Assembly (NCBI GenBank): GCA_037439465.1 | Contig: JBBIVX010000021.1 | Span: 1 to 42,306 of the forward strand | Length of the DNA stretch: 42,306 bases | Direction: 5' to 3' | DNA from: Parasulfuritortus sp037439465 | GTDB lineage: Bacteria > Pseudomonadota > Gammaproteobacteria > Burkholderiales > Thiobacillaceae | Shown: positions 1-7,902 of the stretch, piece by piece | Numbering within the stretch: the first letter of the stretch is position 1 | How the letters are laid out: the number at the start of each line of letters is the position of its first letter | The notes under the pieces: generated by a model | Told to the model about the DNA's origin: nothing | Databases searched by the model: none | The model's input: only the letters and a program-made list of their open reading frames with translations | Made by a program: the position numbers and the translations under genes

Positions 1-90
1 TGGCGGAAGCGGTGAGATTCGAACTCACGGAGGGGGGAACCCCTCGCCGGTTTTCAAGACCGGTGCCTTAAACCACTCGGCCACGCTTCC
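1..90 (-). tRNA. tRNA-Ser (anticodon UGA)
   Basis: Read on the minus strand, this is a complete tRNA. The 7-bp acceptor stem (GGAAGCG with CGCTTCC), discriminator G and encoded CCA (plus positions 1-3) are all present. The anticodon loop CTTGAAA gives anticodon TGA. A long variable arm of G/C-rich sequence, typical of serine tRNAs, and the T-loop element GTTCGAATC are visible. A damaged second copy of its 5' half lies about 139 bp upstream in the same orientation. Confidence 0.97.
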
Positions 91-171
91 TGCGACCTGT
101 TGCTCGCCGGTTTTGACTCCGGCCGCCGCTACACGGCTTCACATCGTTTGCGCCAATATGCGCCTGCGTCG

Positions 172-192
172 CAATGCCGCGTCGCGGCATTG
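172..192. repeat. perfect 10-bp inverted repeat
   Basis: CAATGCCGCG, one T, then CGCGGCATTG form a perfect inverted repeat directly abutting the tRNA-Ser fragment. It lies 64 bp downstream of the pabB stop. It lacks a T tract on either strand, so it is not a canonical intrinsic terminator. It could be a cruciform or REP-like site, or a scar of the rearrangement that broke the tRNA copy. Confidence 0.5.
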
Positions 193-229
193 TCAAGACC
201 GGTGTCTTAAACCACTCGACCACGCTGCC
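193..229 (-). pseudogene. tRNA-Ser fragment (5' half)
   Basis: This 37-bp stretch matches the acceptor 5' strand, D arm and anticodon 5' side of the intact tRNA-Ser (plus positions 54-90), with 34 of 37 bases identical at a constant offset of 139. The variable arm, T arm and CCA end do not follow. A further 12-base identity (CTCGCCGGTTTT, 103-114 versus 43-54) lies about 80 bp away, as if a second tRNA copy had been split in its anticodon loop. No complete tRNA can be folded from it, so it is a remnant of a duplication or insertion. Confidence 0.7.
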
Positions 230-255
230 AGCGCCGGTATTTTACCCGACCCGGA

Positions 256-1626
256 TCAGTCCCGTCCGCCATCCCCAGGCGTCAGCAGGCGCATGAATGG
301 CGCTGCCTTGTCTAGGCACTCCTGGTATTCGGCCTCGACCCGGGAATCGGCGACGATGCCGCCACCCACGCCAAAGTGCAGGGTATCACCGCTGCTCACC
401 AGGGTACGGATGACGATGTTCAAATCCATGTCGCCGGTGAAGCCGATATAACCAATGGCGCCGCAATACAGGCCGCGCCGATCCGCCTCCAATTCGTCGA
501 TGATGGCCATGGCCCGGCGCTTGGGTGCCCCGGTGATGGAACCGCCTGGGAAACAGGCGCGCAGCAGATCGAGTGCATCCCGTCCTGGGGCAAGCCGGCC
601 GCTGACCGTACTGACCAGGTGATGCACTCCGGCGAAACTTTCCAACTGGAATAAGGCGGGCACGTCCACCGATCCGGTATGGCAGACCTTGCCCAGATCG
701 TTGCGCAGCAAATCGACGATCATCAGGTTTTCCGCCCGGTCCTTGGCACTGGCGAGCAGAGCCTCGGCCTGTCGCCGATCGGCCTCCGCTTCGGCAAGGC
801 GGGCACGGGTACCCTTGATGGGATGGCTGGTCACCTGCCCTGCCCGCAACGCCAAGAATCGTTCCGGCGAGGTCGATAGCACTTGCCCAAAGGGGTAGTT
901 CAAGTAAGCGGAATATGGCGCGGGATTGGCCCGGCGCAGACATCCATAGAGGCCCCAGCGATCGCCACTCACCTGCGCCATGTAGCGCTGAGTCAGGTTG
1001 ACCTGATAACAATCGCCGGCATGGATATATGCCTGGATGCGGGCGAACGCTCGCCGGTAGGCGGCGGGAGACATAACAGGATGCGGCGTCGTGGCGACCT
1101 TCCAGGGTCCTGCGGCCACGGGTCCGGGGTGGCTGAAACGCGCCACCCATTCACCCCAATATCGGTCGGTGGCGGCATCGCGACCGGCCCCGATGAGGTG
1201 GGTGGAGCGCTCCACATGATCGACCACCATGGCCCAGTCGTAGAGCCCCACTGCCATGTCGGGCATGGCCGCGGGCGACTCCGCCGACGCCGGCAATAGC
1301 CCGAGCGTCCTTGCCAGGTCGTAACCAAAATAGCCGATCGCCCCGCCGGCAAAGGGGAACAGCGTCTCTATTGCGGCCGGGGCCAAAGCCTCACGCAACA
1401 GCAGCAACGGGTCACGCCGACTCGTCCGGTGGCCATGCCGGGTTTCGATGCGGGTGACGCCGGAGCGGGTAACCAGCGTCGCATAAGGCCGGGCGGCGAG
1501 GATATCCCAGCGTCCCGCCGTCGTCCACGGCCGGCCACTGTCAAGAAAGACGGCCCATTCCTCAGCGGCGATGGCCTCGAACAGCCGGGCGCTGTCAGGC
1601 TGATAGGGGAGCGGAGTGACTCGCAT
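256..1626 (-). CDS. pabB: aminodeoxychorismate synthase component I
   Basis: This cytoplasmic enzyme of p-aminobenzoate and folate synthesis aminates chorismate to 4-amino-4-deoxychorismate, with ammonia from a PabA-type glutaminase. The 456-residue length matches PabB (E. coli about 453) and is shorter than TrpE. The chorismate-binding domain fills the C-terminal half. The hallmark GGSITGAPKRRAM lies near residues 360-373, PIKGTRAR precedes it, and the C-terminal segment has the family pattern GVGGGIVADS. PabB rather than TrpE is favoured by length, by PIKGT and by the lack of neighbouring trp genes. No pabC or pabA adjoins it. The start is the first ATG of the frame, and the Shine-Dalgarno (SD) sequence is weak. 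Confidence 0.93.
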   Translation of the reverse strand: MRVTPLPYQPDSARLFEAIAAEEWAVFLDSGRPWTTAGRWDILAARPYATLVTRSGVTRIETRHGHRTSRRDPLLLLREALAPAAIETLFPFAGGAIGYFGYDLARTLGLLPASAESPAAMPDMAVGLYDWAMVVDHVERSTHLIGAGRDAATDRYWGEWVARFSHPGPVAAGPWKVATTPHPVMSPAAYRRAFARIQAYIHAGDCYQVNLTQRYMAQVSGDRWGLYGCLRRANPAPYSAYLNYPFGQVLSTSPERFLALRAGQVTSHPIKGTRARLAEAEADRRQAEALLASAKDRAENLMIVDLLRNDLGKVCHTGSVDVPALFQLESFAGVHHLVSTVSGRLAPGRDALDLLRACFPGGSITGAPKRRAMAIIDELEADRRGLYCGAIGYIGFTGDMDLNIVIRTLVSSGDTLHFGVGGGIVADSRVEAEYQECLDKAAPFMRLLTPGDGGRD

Positions 1627-1679
1627 GCATCGCCCCGTCCATCAACGGACCGCCGTCTGGATGAGCGCGCGTCGCTCGG

Positions 1680-2429
1680 TTATTGCAGGATATTGCCAAA
1701 TACCTTCTTGAGCAGATCGGTGGTCCTGGCCAGCGGATTCTCCCGGATATTTTTCTCCTCTGCCGCCACCATCTTGAACAGTCCGTCCAGAGCCTTGTCG
1801 GTGACATAGGCATCCAGGTCTTTGGAGCTTCCCCCCAACATCTTGGCCAAAGACCCCGCCTTGCCCATAAGCTTCTTGTAAGCGGCGGTCACGCCAGCCT
1901 GGTCGGTTGCCCCCTGGACGATGGGCAGAAAACGTTCGGCCAGCCTGGTCGCGCTGTGTTTGCGAAAATACTGGGTGGCGGCATCGTCGGGTCCTTTGAG
2001 TATGGCCGTGGCATCCTCGATCGACATCGCGCGTATGGCATCGGCGAAGACCGCCGCCGCCTCCGGAGCGGCCTTCTCGGCGGCGTGATTCAGGGTCGCC
2101 ACGAATTCGTCGGCGACCTTGTCCTGGCCAAGCTTGCGCAAGGTCTTCTCCACCTTGGCCAGATTCCCCGGCATGGGTATCTTGACGTTCAGATTATTGA
2201 GGTAACCGCCCTCCTTGCCGAGCTGGGCGATAGCCGCCTGGGTACCCTTCGCCAGCGCCTGCTTCAAGGCCTGCGCCGTCTCTGCCTGGCCGGATGGCAG
2301 GGTTGCGCCCTGGCTGCTGGCGGCACCCAGGCCGTTGAGCAAATCCGCCAGATTGGCGTGCGCGGCACCCGCCGCCTGCAATAACAGACAAGCAAGCAAG
2401 GCAAAGCGGTATAAAACTCGATGGTTCAT
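1680..2429 (-). CDS. DUF4197 domain-containing exported protein
   Basis: A 249-residue protein with a clear N-terminal signal peptide: MNHR, a hydrophobic run, then an Ala-rich AGAAHA cleavage region. The remainder is helical and resembles the DUF4197 family, which occurs widely in proteobacteria without an assigned function. Typical features are the N-terminal LADLLNGLG and a C-terminal ALDGLFKMVAAEEKNIRENP segment. A GGAG element lies about 7 bases before the ATG. The gene sits 53 bp upstream of pabB on the same strand and may be co-transcribed, but no functional link is obvious. Periplasmic location is inferred from the signal peptide. Confidence 0.8.
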   Translation of the reverse strand: MNHRVLYRFALLACLLLQAAGAAHANLADLLNGLGAASSQGATLPSGQAETAQALKQALAKGTQAAIAQLGKEGGYLNNLNVKIPMPGNLAKVEKTLRKLGQDKVADEFVATLNHAAEKAAPEAAAVFADAIRAMSIEDATAILKGPDDAATQYFRKHSATRLAERFLPIVQGATDQAGVTAAYKKLMGKAGSLAKMLGGSSKDLDAYVTDKALDGLFKMVAAEEKNIRENPLARTTDLLKKVFGNILQ

Positions 2430-2486
2430 GATGGCTCCAAGAAATCGGTGGACAGATATTGCCGCTATTGGGGCATGTTACCGCAA

Positions 2487-3017
2487 TCAATGCACGACCT
2501 GGCCGGTCGAGGCCATGGCGCCGGTCAGAGAAGGCAATGACAGATCCCAGCCGGTACGGGGCAGGGTATCGTCAAATAGTTTGATAACGCCGTGCAGTCC
2601 AGCGGCATCGAGATTGAGTTGCATGGCGCGGCCCTCGCGGCCGAGAAATTCCAGCCGCCAGTGTGCGCCGCCACTCAGCGTATGAAGTTTGACCTCGGCG
2701 ATCAACGTCGGCCCATCCTCGAACAGCGACCGGCCCGTTTCGTTGAAAGGCTGCTCGAACTCACCGTCCCGCACTTTCTCGTCATGGCGGTAGGCGAGGA
2801 GTTCCTGGCGGACGGCAGGGTCGGTGGCGGCTATAGCCTTCTCTGCGAGTTTGAACAGGGCCGGCAGCAAGCCCTTGGTCAGACGCCGACTCAACCAGGC
2901 TTCAGCGATTTCGCCGCCCTGCAGACGTAATCGCAGGAGCAACCTATCCTCCCACGCATCATAGCCAAGATTGATCTGCTCGACGGACAGGGATCGAGCC
3001 GAGGGCTGCAGCGGCAT
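2487..3017 (-). CDS. hypothetical protein (176 aa)
   Basis: I do not recognise this family. The protein is soluble in appearance, with no signal peptide or membrane segment. It alternates acidic and hydrophobic strands (for example YDAWEDRLLLRLRLQGGE near residue 19 and a C-terminal GVIKLFDDTLPRTGWDL). Its start codon lies 4 bp after the stop of the Sel1-repeat gene upstream, so the two are probably translated from one message. Codon usage resembles its neighbours, so it looks like a genuine resident gene. No function is proposed. Confidence 0.75.
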   Translation of the reverse strand: MPLQPSARSLSVEQINLGYDAWEDRLLLRLRLQGGEIAEAWLSRRLTKGLLPALFKLAEKAIAATDPAVRQELLAYRHDEKVRDGEFEQPFNETGRSLFEDGPTLIAEVKLHTLSGGAHWRLEFLGREGRAMQLNLDAAGLHGVIKLFDDTLPRTGWDLSLPSLTGAMASTGQVVH

Positions 3018-3021
3018 GGAG

Positions 3022-3507
3022 CTACTGTCTGCGTCCCGGCTTCCACTCGGCGGCCATGACCTGCGCCTTGGCGATGTCTTCCTGAGTCATACCCTTGGCC
3101 TCTTCCCGCAGCCAATCGCCAGCCACGGCATTGCCGCCTTTCACTGCCCGTTCGAACCAGGCATAGGCCTGTATCTTGTCCTGAGCCACAACCTTGCCAC
3201 GGCTATAAATCTGCCCCAAGGCGAAATAGGCATCGACCACACCCTGTTTCGCCGCTTTCATGTACCAGGAGAAGGCCTCTTTTAAATTGGGATCGGTGCC
3301 CTGCCCCTGTTCGGTCATCAAGCCGATCTGATATTGAGCCAGTGCCATGCCTTTTTCCGCCAGTGGCCGGAACAGGTTGAAGGCCTTCGGATAATCGGCA
3401 CAGCCATAGACATGCAAGGCCTGATCATAGGGATCCTCGTCCTCCGCCTGGGCGAGCGGCACGCACCACAAAGCGCCCAACAGGGCAATAACCATTCCCT
3501 TGTTCAT
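3022..3507 (-). CDS. Sel1-repeat protein, exported
   Basis: This protein of 161 residues has a signal peptide (MNKGMVIALLGALW, cleavage near AQA) followed by about three Sel1-like repeats of roughly 36 residues. Repeat cores include AQYQIGLMTEQGQGT, AYFALGQIYSRGKVV and a degenerate third ending WFERAVKGGNAVAG. Sel1 repeats are TPR-like alpha solenoids that mediate protein contacts. I chose the ATG at 3507, not the upstream ATG of the frame, because GGAGGTGA sits just before it and the signal peptide then begins correctly. The partner is unknown; periplasmic location is inferred. Confidence 0.85.
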   Translation of the reverse strand: MNKGMVIALLGALWCVPLAQAEDEDPYDQALHVYGCADYPKAFNLFRPLAEKGMALAQYQIGLMTEQGQGTDPNLKEAFSWYMKAAKQGVVDAYFALGQIYSRGKVVAQDKIQAYAWFERAVKGGNAVAGDWLREEAKGMTQEDIAKAQVMAAEWKPGRRQ

Positions 3508-3588
3508 CGTCACCTCCATCACTCGTGATCTCCATTTTATTCGGGTCGGCCTTCCTGGCAACGTATCGACCCGACAATGATCAAGTGC

Positions 3589-3843
3589 TCACTCTATCGC
3601 CCCACCCACCTTCTGCAAAGCATCCTTGAGGGTTTCCTCGGGCAGGGCATTGAGACTTTCCCCCAGCGACTCCGCGGCATCGATGGTCTCCCGGTTGGGC
3701 GGCAGCGACGTCGTATCCAGGTTGGCCACCAGCACGGCAGCGGAACCCACCACCTGCAACAGCCCCTCTCTTTCCCGCATCAGGAGTTCCAGTTCCTTCC
3801 GCAGCAGCGAAACTTCCCGGTCATTCATGGCGTGCACGGTCAT
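3589..3843 (-). CDS. small hypothetical protein (84 aa)
   Basis: This is a short acidic protein with a heptad-like N-terminal helix (EVSLLRKELELLMREREGLLQVV), suggesting a coiled coil. A looser segment containing TTSLPPNRETIDAAESL follows, then a C-terminal helix (PEETLKDALQKVGG). It has no signal peptide or cysteine. It lies between the Sel1 gene and the divergent HD-GYP-like gene. A second ATG five codons in (3828) is an alternative start; neither has a strong SD. I do not recognise the family. Confidence 0.6.
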   Translation of the reverse strand: MTVHAMNDREVSLLRKELELLMREREGLLQVVGSAAVLVANLDTTSLPPNRETIDAAESLGESLNALPEETLKDALQKVGGAIE

Positions 3844-3912
3844 GCCTGTACTCTCTCATCAACGTGTTCAGAGCGCGGATAATATCGCGCATCGAGCACT
3901 TCTTCTAACCCC

Positions 3913-5001
3913 ATGCCCCTGCGCCCCGCCCATCTCGATGAATCAGTCATCGGCCAACCCCTGGCCTATGACCTCTACACGTCCGCCGGCGTCCTGGTGG
4001 CCTGTGCCGGCACGCAAATCCCCGATCGCGAACACCTCATCCGGTTGCTTTCCCGGCCACTGTTCCGGCAAGCGGACGGTCACCACGACGACATTAACCT
4101 GCCGGCCCGGTTGCAACGGCTACTGGTCGAATGGCCGCAGGCCCTGCCTCTGGCCGGTGGCCCGGCGCTGGAGACAGCCATGCGGGCCCATGCCCGCGTC
4201 CTCATCGCCCTGGCCGAGGAAGATCATGACGCCTGTCTGGGACTGGCCCGACTGCTCCCCCTGCGCGACCCCGCCGTCCGTCATTGCCTGTTGACCGCGA
4301 TTATCGCCGGCGATCTGGGAACGCTGATGGACCTGCCGGTTGCCACGCTGGAGTCCCTCAGCGGCGCCGCCCTGACCATGAATCTGGCAGCCATGCGGCT
4401 GCACGCCGAACTGGCGCAGGGATTGACGAGCTTCGACGCAGCGGCGCGCGCCGAGATGCGCAACCATCCCGAGCACGGCGTCAAGTTGCTCATGGCGGGT
4501 GGCCTCGCCGACTCCGTCTGGCTGACTGCCGTGCGCCAGCACCATGAAAACCTTGATGGCAGCGGCTATCCCGCCGGCCTGCGCGACGAGGCCATCGGCC
4601 TGCCCGCCCGTATCCTGCGCGTCGCTGATTACTATGCGGCCAAGATCAGTGGCCGCCACTACCGTCCGGCAAGGTCCGTCCAATTCGCCATGCAGCGGCT
4701 ATTCGGTCCGGAACGCGGCCACCTGGACACCCACCTGGCCACACTCCTGCTTCGTTACAGTGGCCTCTACCCGCCCGGCACCCTGGTCCGGCTGGCCAGT
4801 CGCGAAATCGCCGTGGTGACACGCAAACAAGGCAACGGCGAAACGGCCGGCACCGTCACGGCATTCATGAATAATCTGGGACACCTGCTGAAAACCCCAC
4901 TGGAACGACACACCGGCACAACCGACTACGCCATACTCGATGTCACCGAGGCTGAACCAGCCTGGCCGGAAATCCGCTGGGCAAACTATTGGGGGTACTG
5001 A
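3913..5001 (+). CDS. degenerate HD-GYP-type protein
   Basis: A 362-residue protein whose middle third resembles the HD-GYP cyclic-di-GMP phosphodiesterase domain. Present are NHPEHGVKLL (the conserved second histidine region) and HHENLDGSGYPAGL (the HHExxDGxGYP motif), followed by ILRVADYYAAKISGRHYRPA. The canonical LLHDIGK segment is replaced by AALTMNLAAMRL, so the HD pair that anchors the dinuclear metal centre is missing. The protein may therefore bind c-di-GMP or a partner without hydrolysis. The first ~120 residues resemble no receiver or PAS domain I recognise. No membrane segment is seen. Confidence 0.8.
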   Translation: MPLRPAHLDESVIGQPLAYDLYTSAGVLVACAGTQIPDREHLIRLLSRPLFRQADGHHDDINLPARLQRLLVEWPQALPLAGGPALETAMRAHARVLIALAEEDHDACLGLARLLPLRDPAVRHCLLTAIIAGDLGTLMDLPVATLESLSGAALTMNLAAMRLHAELAQGLTSFDAAARAEMRNHPEHGVKLLMAGGLADSVWLTAVRQHHENLDGSGYPAGLRDEAIGLPARILRVADYYAAKISGRHYRPARSVQFAMQRLFGPERGHLDTHLATLLLRYSGLYPPGTLVRLASREIAVVTRKQGNGETAGTVTAFMNNLGHLLKTPLERHTGTTDYAILDVTEAEPAWPEIRWANYWGY

Positions 5002-5054
5002 TCGCCGGTCTCAACACAACCGTTAATTTAAGTTTCATATAGCTTATTTTTCAT

Positions 5055-5082
5055 GTTAAGGTTTGCTTAAGGTTATCTTAAG
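5055..5082 (+). promoter_or_regulatory. three direct repeats, 11-bp period (PmrA/OmpR-type box)
   Basis: GTTAAG (5055), CTTAAG (5066) and CTTAAG (5077) are each separated by exactly 5 bp, giving hexamer-N5-hexamer spacing. This is the architecture bound by OmpR/PhoB-family response regulators and close to the PmrA/QseB box CTTAAG-N5-CTTAAG. A further GTTAAT at 5022 lies exactly three periods upstream. The last hexamer sits in the -35 position relative to TAGTCT at 5101-5106, which suits activation. The cbb3 operon lies downstream. Confidence 0.65.
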
Positions 5083-5150
5083 ACTTCACTGATCTTGGAA
5101 TAGTCTTGTTAAGGCTGGTACTTGCCAGAGCATGAGAGGAGAAAATAATT

Positions 5151-5243
5151 ATGATGATCATTGCCGACGTGGCAGCAATCGGTACTGCCATATTCACTGT
5201 TCTGTTCTCGCTGTGGATGTTGCAACAGCTTCTAAAGAAATAA
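5151..5243 (+). CDS. 30-aa single-pass membrane peptide upstream of ccoN
   Basis: This is an ORF of 30 codons preceded by GAGAGGAG about 8 bases before its ATG. The peptide starts MMIIADVAAIG, continues as one hydrophobic helix through TAIFTVLFSLWML, and ends in the basic tail QQLLKK. This is the shape of very small oxidase subunits such as CydX or the CcoM peptide of cbb3 oxidases. It lies about 200 bp before ccoN and downstream of the predicted promoter, so it is probably co-transcribed. Function is inferred only from size, topology and position. Confidence 0.55.
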   Translation: MMIIADVAAIGTAIFTVLFSLWMLQQLLKK

Positions 5244-5446
5244 GCCCACACCGCCTTGCCATTGCCTAGCCGCAATGACACAACGCTCGTCGTGCTAACG
5301 GCGGGGGGCGCTCCCATAGAGTTTGATCGCGCCTACTCTGCTCGGCGCCGGGGCCGTACTCGCACCAAGAAGTAAGACCGTCATTGGGGGATGGAGGGTG
5401 ATTGACCGTCCATCGGTTTTGTCTGTTGGGGAAGGAGGAGAACCAC

Positions 5447-6880
5447 ATGGAAGCAACCCAAGCAGCACCCGTTGATTACGACATGGGGGTGGTTAGATGG
5501 TTTACCGTCGCCGCCGCCATTTATGCCGTGGTCGGCACATTACTCGGCGTGTGGATCGCGTCGGAGCTGGCCTGGCCGGCCATGAACCTGGACAGCGAGT
5601 ACCTCACGTTCGGCCGATTGCGGCCATTGCATACCAACGCGGTGATCTTCGCCTTCGGCGGCTGCGTGCTGTTCGCCACCGGTTATTACATCGTCCAGCG
5701 CACCGGCGCCACGCGTCTGTGGAGCAACGGCCTGGCCTGGTTTCACTTCTGGGGCTGGAACCTGATCATCGTGCTGGCGGTCCTCGCCCTTCCCGGCGGG
5801 CTCTCGCAAGGCAAGGAGTATGCCGAACTGCCCTGGTGGATGGACATCATGATCGCAGTCGTCTGGCTATCCTATGGCCTCAACTACATCATGACCGTGG
5901 CGATCCGCAAAACCACCCATATCTACGTCTCCAACTGGTTCACCATGGGCATGATCATCATGATCACCTACCTGCACGTGGTGAACAGCCTGGCGTTGCC
6001 AGTCGACTGGGCGACATCCTATTCCATCTTCTCCGGCGTGCAGGACGCCATGGTGCAATGGTGGTGGGGACACAACGCGGTAGGCTTCTATCTGACCGCC
6101 GGTTTCCTCGGCATCATGTATTACTTCGTGCCCAAGCAGGCACAACGGCCGGTGTTTTCCTATCGCCTGTCGGTACTGCACTTCTGGGGGCTGATGTTCG
6201 GCTATGTCTGGCTGGGTGCGCATCATCTGCAATACACCGCCCTGCCCGACTGGGCCGGATCGCTGGGCGCGGCAGTCTCACTGGCGATGATCATCCCCTC
6301 CTGGGGCGGAGCCATGAACGGCATGATGACCCTGTCCGGCGCCTGGGACAAACTGCGCACCGACTATGTGCTGCGCTTCCTGGTGGTGTCGCTGGCGTTC
6401 TATGCCATGTCCACCTTTGAAGGCCCGGTAATGTCGATCAAGACGGTGAACGCCTTGTCGCACTATACCGACTGGACAATCGGCCATGTCCATTCCGGCG
6501 CCCTCGGCTGGATGTCCATGGTCTCCTTCGGTGCCCTCTATCACATGGTGAAGAAGTTGTGGGGCGTGGACGCGATGTACTCCGACCGGCTGGTCAACGT
6601 GCATTTCTGGCTGGCCACCATCGGCACCGTGGTGTACATCGTGGCGATGTGGGTCTCCGGCATCATGCAGGGCCTGATGTGGCGCGACTATGACGAATAC
6701 GGCACGCTGAGCTACACCTTCGTCGAATCGGTCGCCGCCATGCATCCCTACTATGCGATGCGCATGATTGGTGGCCTGATCTTCAATCTGGGCGCCTGGA
6801 TCTGCCTGTACAACGTGATCATGACCGTCCGCCAGGCTAGCGCCCGGCGCCCGGTCGGCGCCGTTGCGGCCCAAGCCTGA
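5447..6880 (+). CDS. ccoN: cbb3-type cytochrome c oxidase subunit I
   Basis: This is the catalytic haem-copper subunit of the high-affinity cbb3 terminal oxidase in the inner membrane; it reduces O2 to water and pumps protons. The 477-residue length and about 12 hydrophobic segments fit the family. Visible ligand motifs are LHTNAVIFAFGG (low-spin haem), WWGHNAVGFYLTAGFLG (CuB His and the helix bearing the Tyr), LGAHHLQYT (CuB His pair) and DWTIGHVHSGALGW (haem b3/b His). The ATG at 5447 was chosen for GGAGGAG seven bases upstream. It begins the ccoNOQP operon. Confidence 0.97.
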   Translation: MEATQAAPVDYDMGVVRWFTVAAAIYAVVGTLLGVWIASELAWPAMNLDSEYLTFGRLRPLHTNAVIFAFGGCVLFATGYYIVQRTGATRLWSNGLAWFHFWGWNLIIVLAVLALPGGLSQGKEYAELPWWMDIMIAVVWLSYGLNYIMTVAIRKTTHIYVSNWFTMGMIIMITYLHVVNSLALPVDWATSYSIFSGVQDAMVQWWWGHNAVGFYLTAGFLGIMYYFVPKQAQRPVFSYRLSVLHFWGLMFGYVWLGAHHLQYTALPDWAGSLGAAVSLAMIIPSWGGAMNGMMTLSGAWDKLRTDYVLRFLVVSLAFYAMSTFEGPVMSIKTVNALSHYTDWTIGHVHSGALGWMSMVSFGALYHMVKKLWGVDAMYSDRLVNVHFWLATIGTVVYIVAMWVSGIMQGLMWRDYDEYGTLSYTFVESVAAMHPYYAMRMIGGLIFNLGAWICLYNVIMTVRQASARRPVGAVAAQA

Positions 6881-6890
6881 GGAGAACGAC

Positions 6891-7700
6891 ATGTCCGATC
6901 ATGAGCCTATCCATTCCACCAAATTCCAGGACAAGATCGAGCGCAATACGCTGCTGATGTTCGTCATGGTGGCCTTCGCCGTGGCGATTGGCGGCATCGT
7001 CGAGATCGTGCCGCTGTTCTATCTGCCCAACACCGGCCTGGGAGTGGACCGCCAAGGTCAATTCACCGACTTCAACGGCACCCGCCACATGGGCAAGGAT
7101 GGCACTCCCATCGCCATGGACAAGATCGTCTGGAATCCGGCGACTTCAGCGCACAAGACCCTGGCCGACTGGCAGCCGGGCGATGGCGTGCGTCCCTACA
7201 AAGCGCTGGAAACAGCGGGCCGGGCGGTGTTCATCCGCGAAGGCTGCTTCCTCTGCCATTCGCAGATGATCCGTCCGTTCCGTGATGAGAAGGACCGCTA
7301 CGGTCACTATTCGATCGCAGAGGAGTCGATGTACGACCACACCTATCAGTGGGGTTCAAAGCGCACCGGCCCAGATCTGGCGCGAGTCGGGGGCAAGTAT
7401 TCCGACGAATGGCATCGACGCCACCTGCGCTACCCTCGCGAAGTAGTACCCGAGTCGGTCATGCCCAATTATTTCTGGCTGGAAAACAAGCCGGTCAACG
7501 TGGAACGCACGCTCGATACCCTCCGGCTGATGACCCGGATGCCATTTAATCCCGTGCCCGGAAACATTTACAGCGAAGCCTATCTGGCGAGCGCACAGGA
7601 GGAACTGGCGGGCAAGACCGATCTCGATGCCCTGGTCGCCTATTTGCAGAGTCTGGGCAATCACATCAAGTTCGAGGAAGGCGTGAACTACCGTGACTAA
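6891..7700 (+). CDS. ccoO: cbb3-type cytochrome c oxidase subunit II (monohaem)
   Basis: This membrane-anchored c-type cytochrome of 269 residues passes electrons to CcoN. One N-terminal transmembrane helix (LLMFVMVAFAVAIGGIVEIV) is followed by a periplasmic domain. The single haem-c site is GCFLCHSQMIRPF near residue 120, and GPDLARVGGKYSDEWHRRHL is a typical CcoO block. Its ATG lies 10 bp after the ccoN stop behind GAGGAGAA. The frame's earlier start codon would overlap ccoN and lacks an SD. The end overlaps ccoQ. Confidence 0.97.
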   Translation: MSDHEPIHSTKFQDKIERNTLLMFVMVAFAVAIGGIVEIVPLFYLPNTGLGVDRQGQFTDFNGTRHMGKDGTPIAMDKIVWNPATSAHKTLADWQPGDGVRPYKALETAGRAVFIREGCFLCHSQMIRPFRDEKDRYGHYSIAEESMYDHTYQWGSKRTGPDLARVGGKYSDEWHRRHLRYPREVVPESVMPNYFWLENKPVNVERTLDTLRLMTRMPFNPVPGNIYSEAYLASAQEELAGKTDLDALVAYLQSLGNHIKFEEGVNYRD

Positions 7701-7902
7701 GGCGCTGGCATACCTTGGCATGGACGTAAATACCATGACGCTGAACGACTGGCTGGGCGTGTTTTTCGTCCTGGTCGCCGCGATCGGCATGGTCGCAACC
7801 TATGTCATGGTATTCCGGCCATCCAACAAAAGGGCCTTCGATGCCCAGCGCAGCATGGCGCTGGATGACGACGACCCGGCGAAATTGGAGAACAAGCGAT
7901 GA
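7693..7902 (+). CDS. ccoQ: cbb3-type oxidase subunit CcoQ
   Basis: This small subunit of up to 69 residues has one transmembrane helix (WLGVFFVLVAAIGMVATYVMVF) followed by a polar tail (RPSNKRAFDAQRSMAL). CcoQ stabilises the complex and is poorly conserved beyond this plan. The GTG at 7693 overlaps the ccoO stop by 8 bases and has GAGGAAGG upstream. ATG codons at 7720 and 7735 are alternatives that would shorten the N-terminus to the usual ~55-60 residues. Its stop overlaps the ccoP ATG by four bases. Confidence 0.9.
   Translation: MTKALAYLGMDVNTMTLNDWLGVFFVLVAAIGMVATYVMVFRPSNKRAFDAQRSMALDDDDPAKLENKR

Larger units (their letters stand above)
5002..5446 (+). other. intergenic region upstream of ccoN
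   Basis: This 445-bp region is AT-rich at its left end. It holds the 11-bp-period repeat operator (5055-5082), a plausible -10 (TAGTCT, 5101-5106) 18 bp downstream of the last repeat, and a 30-codon ORF (5151-5243). The following ~200 bp contains a short direct repeat GACCGTC (5378 region and 5405 region) and no further gene. I find no TTGAT-N4-ATCAA FNR/Anr site here, although such sites often control cbb3 operons. Confidence 0.6.

Noticed and set aside
103..229. group I intron in a second tRNA-Ser
   Set aside because: The interval between the two tRNA pieces is about 80 bp, far too short for a group I intron, and the T arm and CCA end are missing.
386..1150. 254-codon minus frame inside pabB
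   Set aside because: It is an alternative frame of pabB, whose own frame carries the chorismate-binding motifs. Long shadow frames are expected at this GC content.
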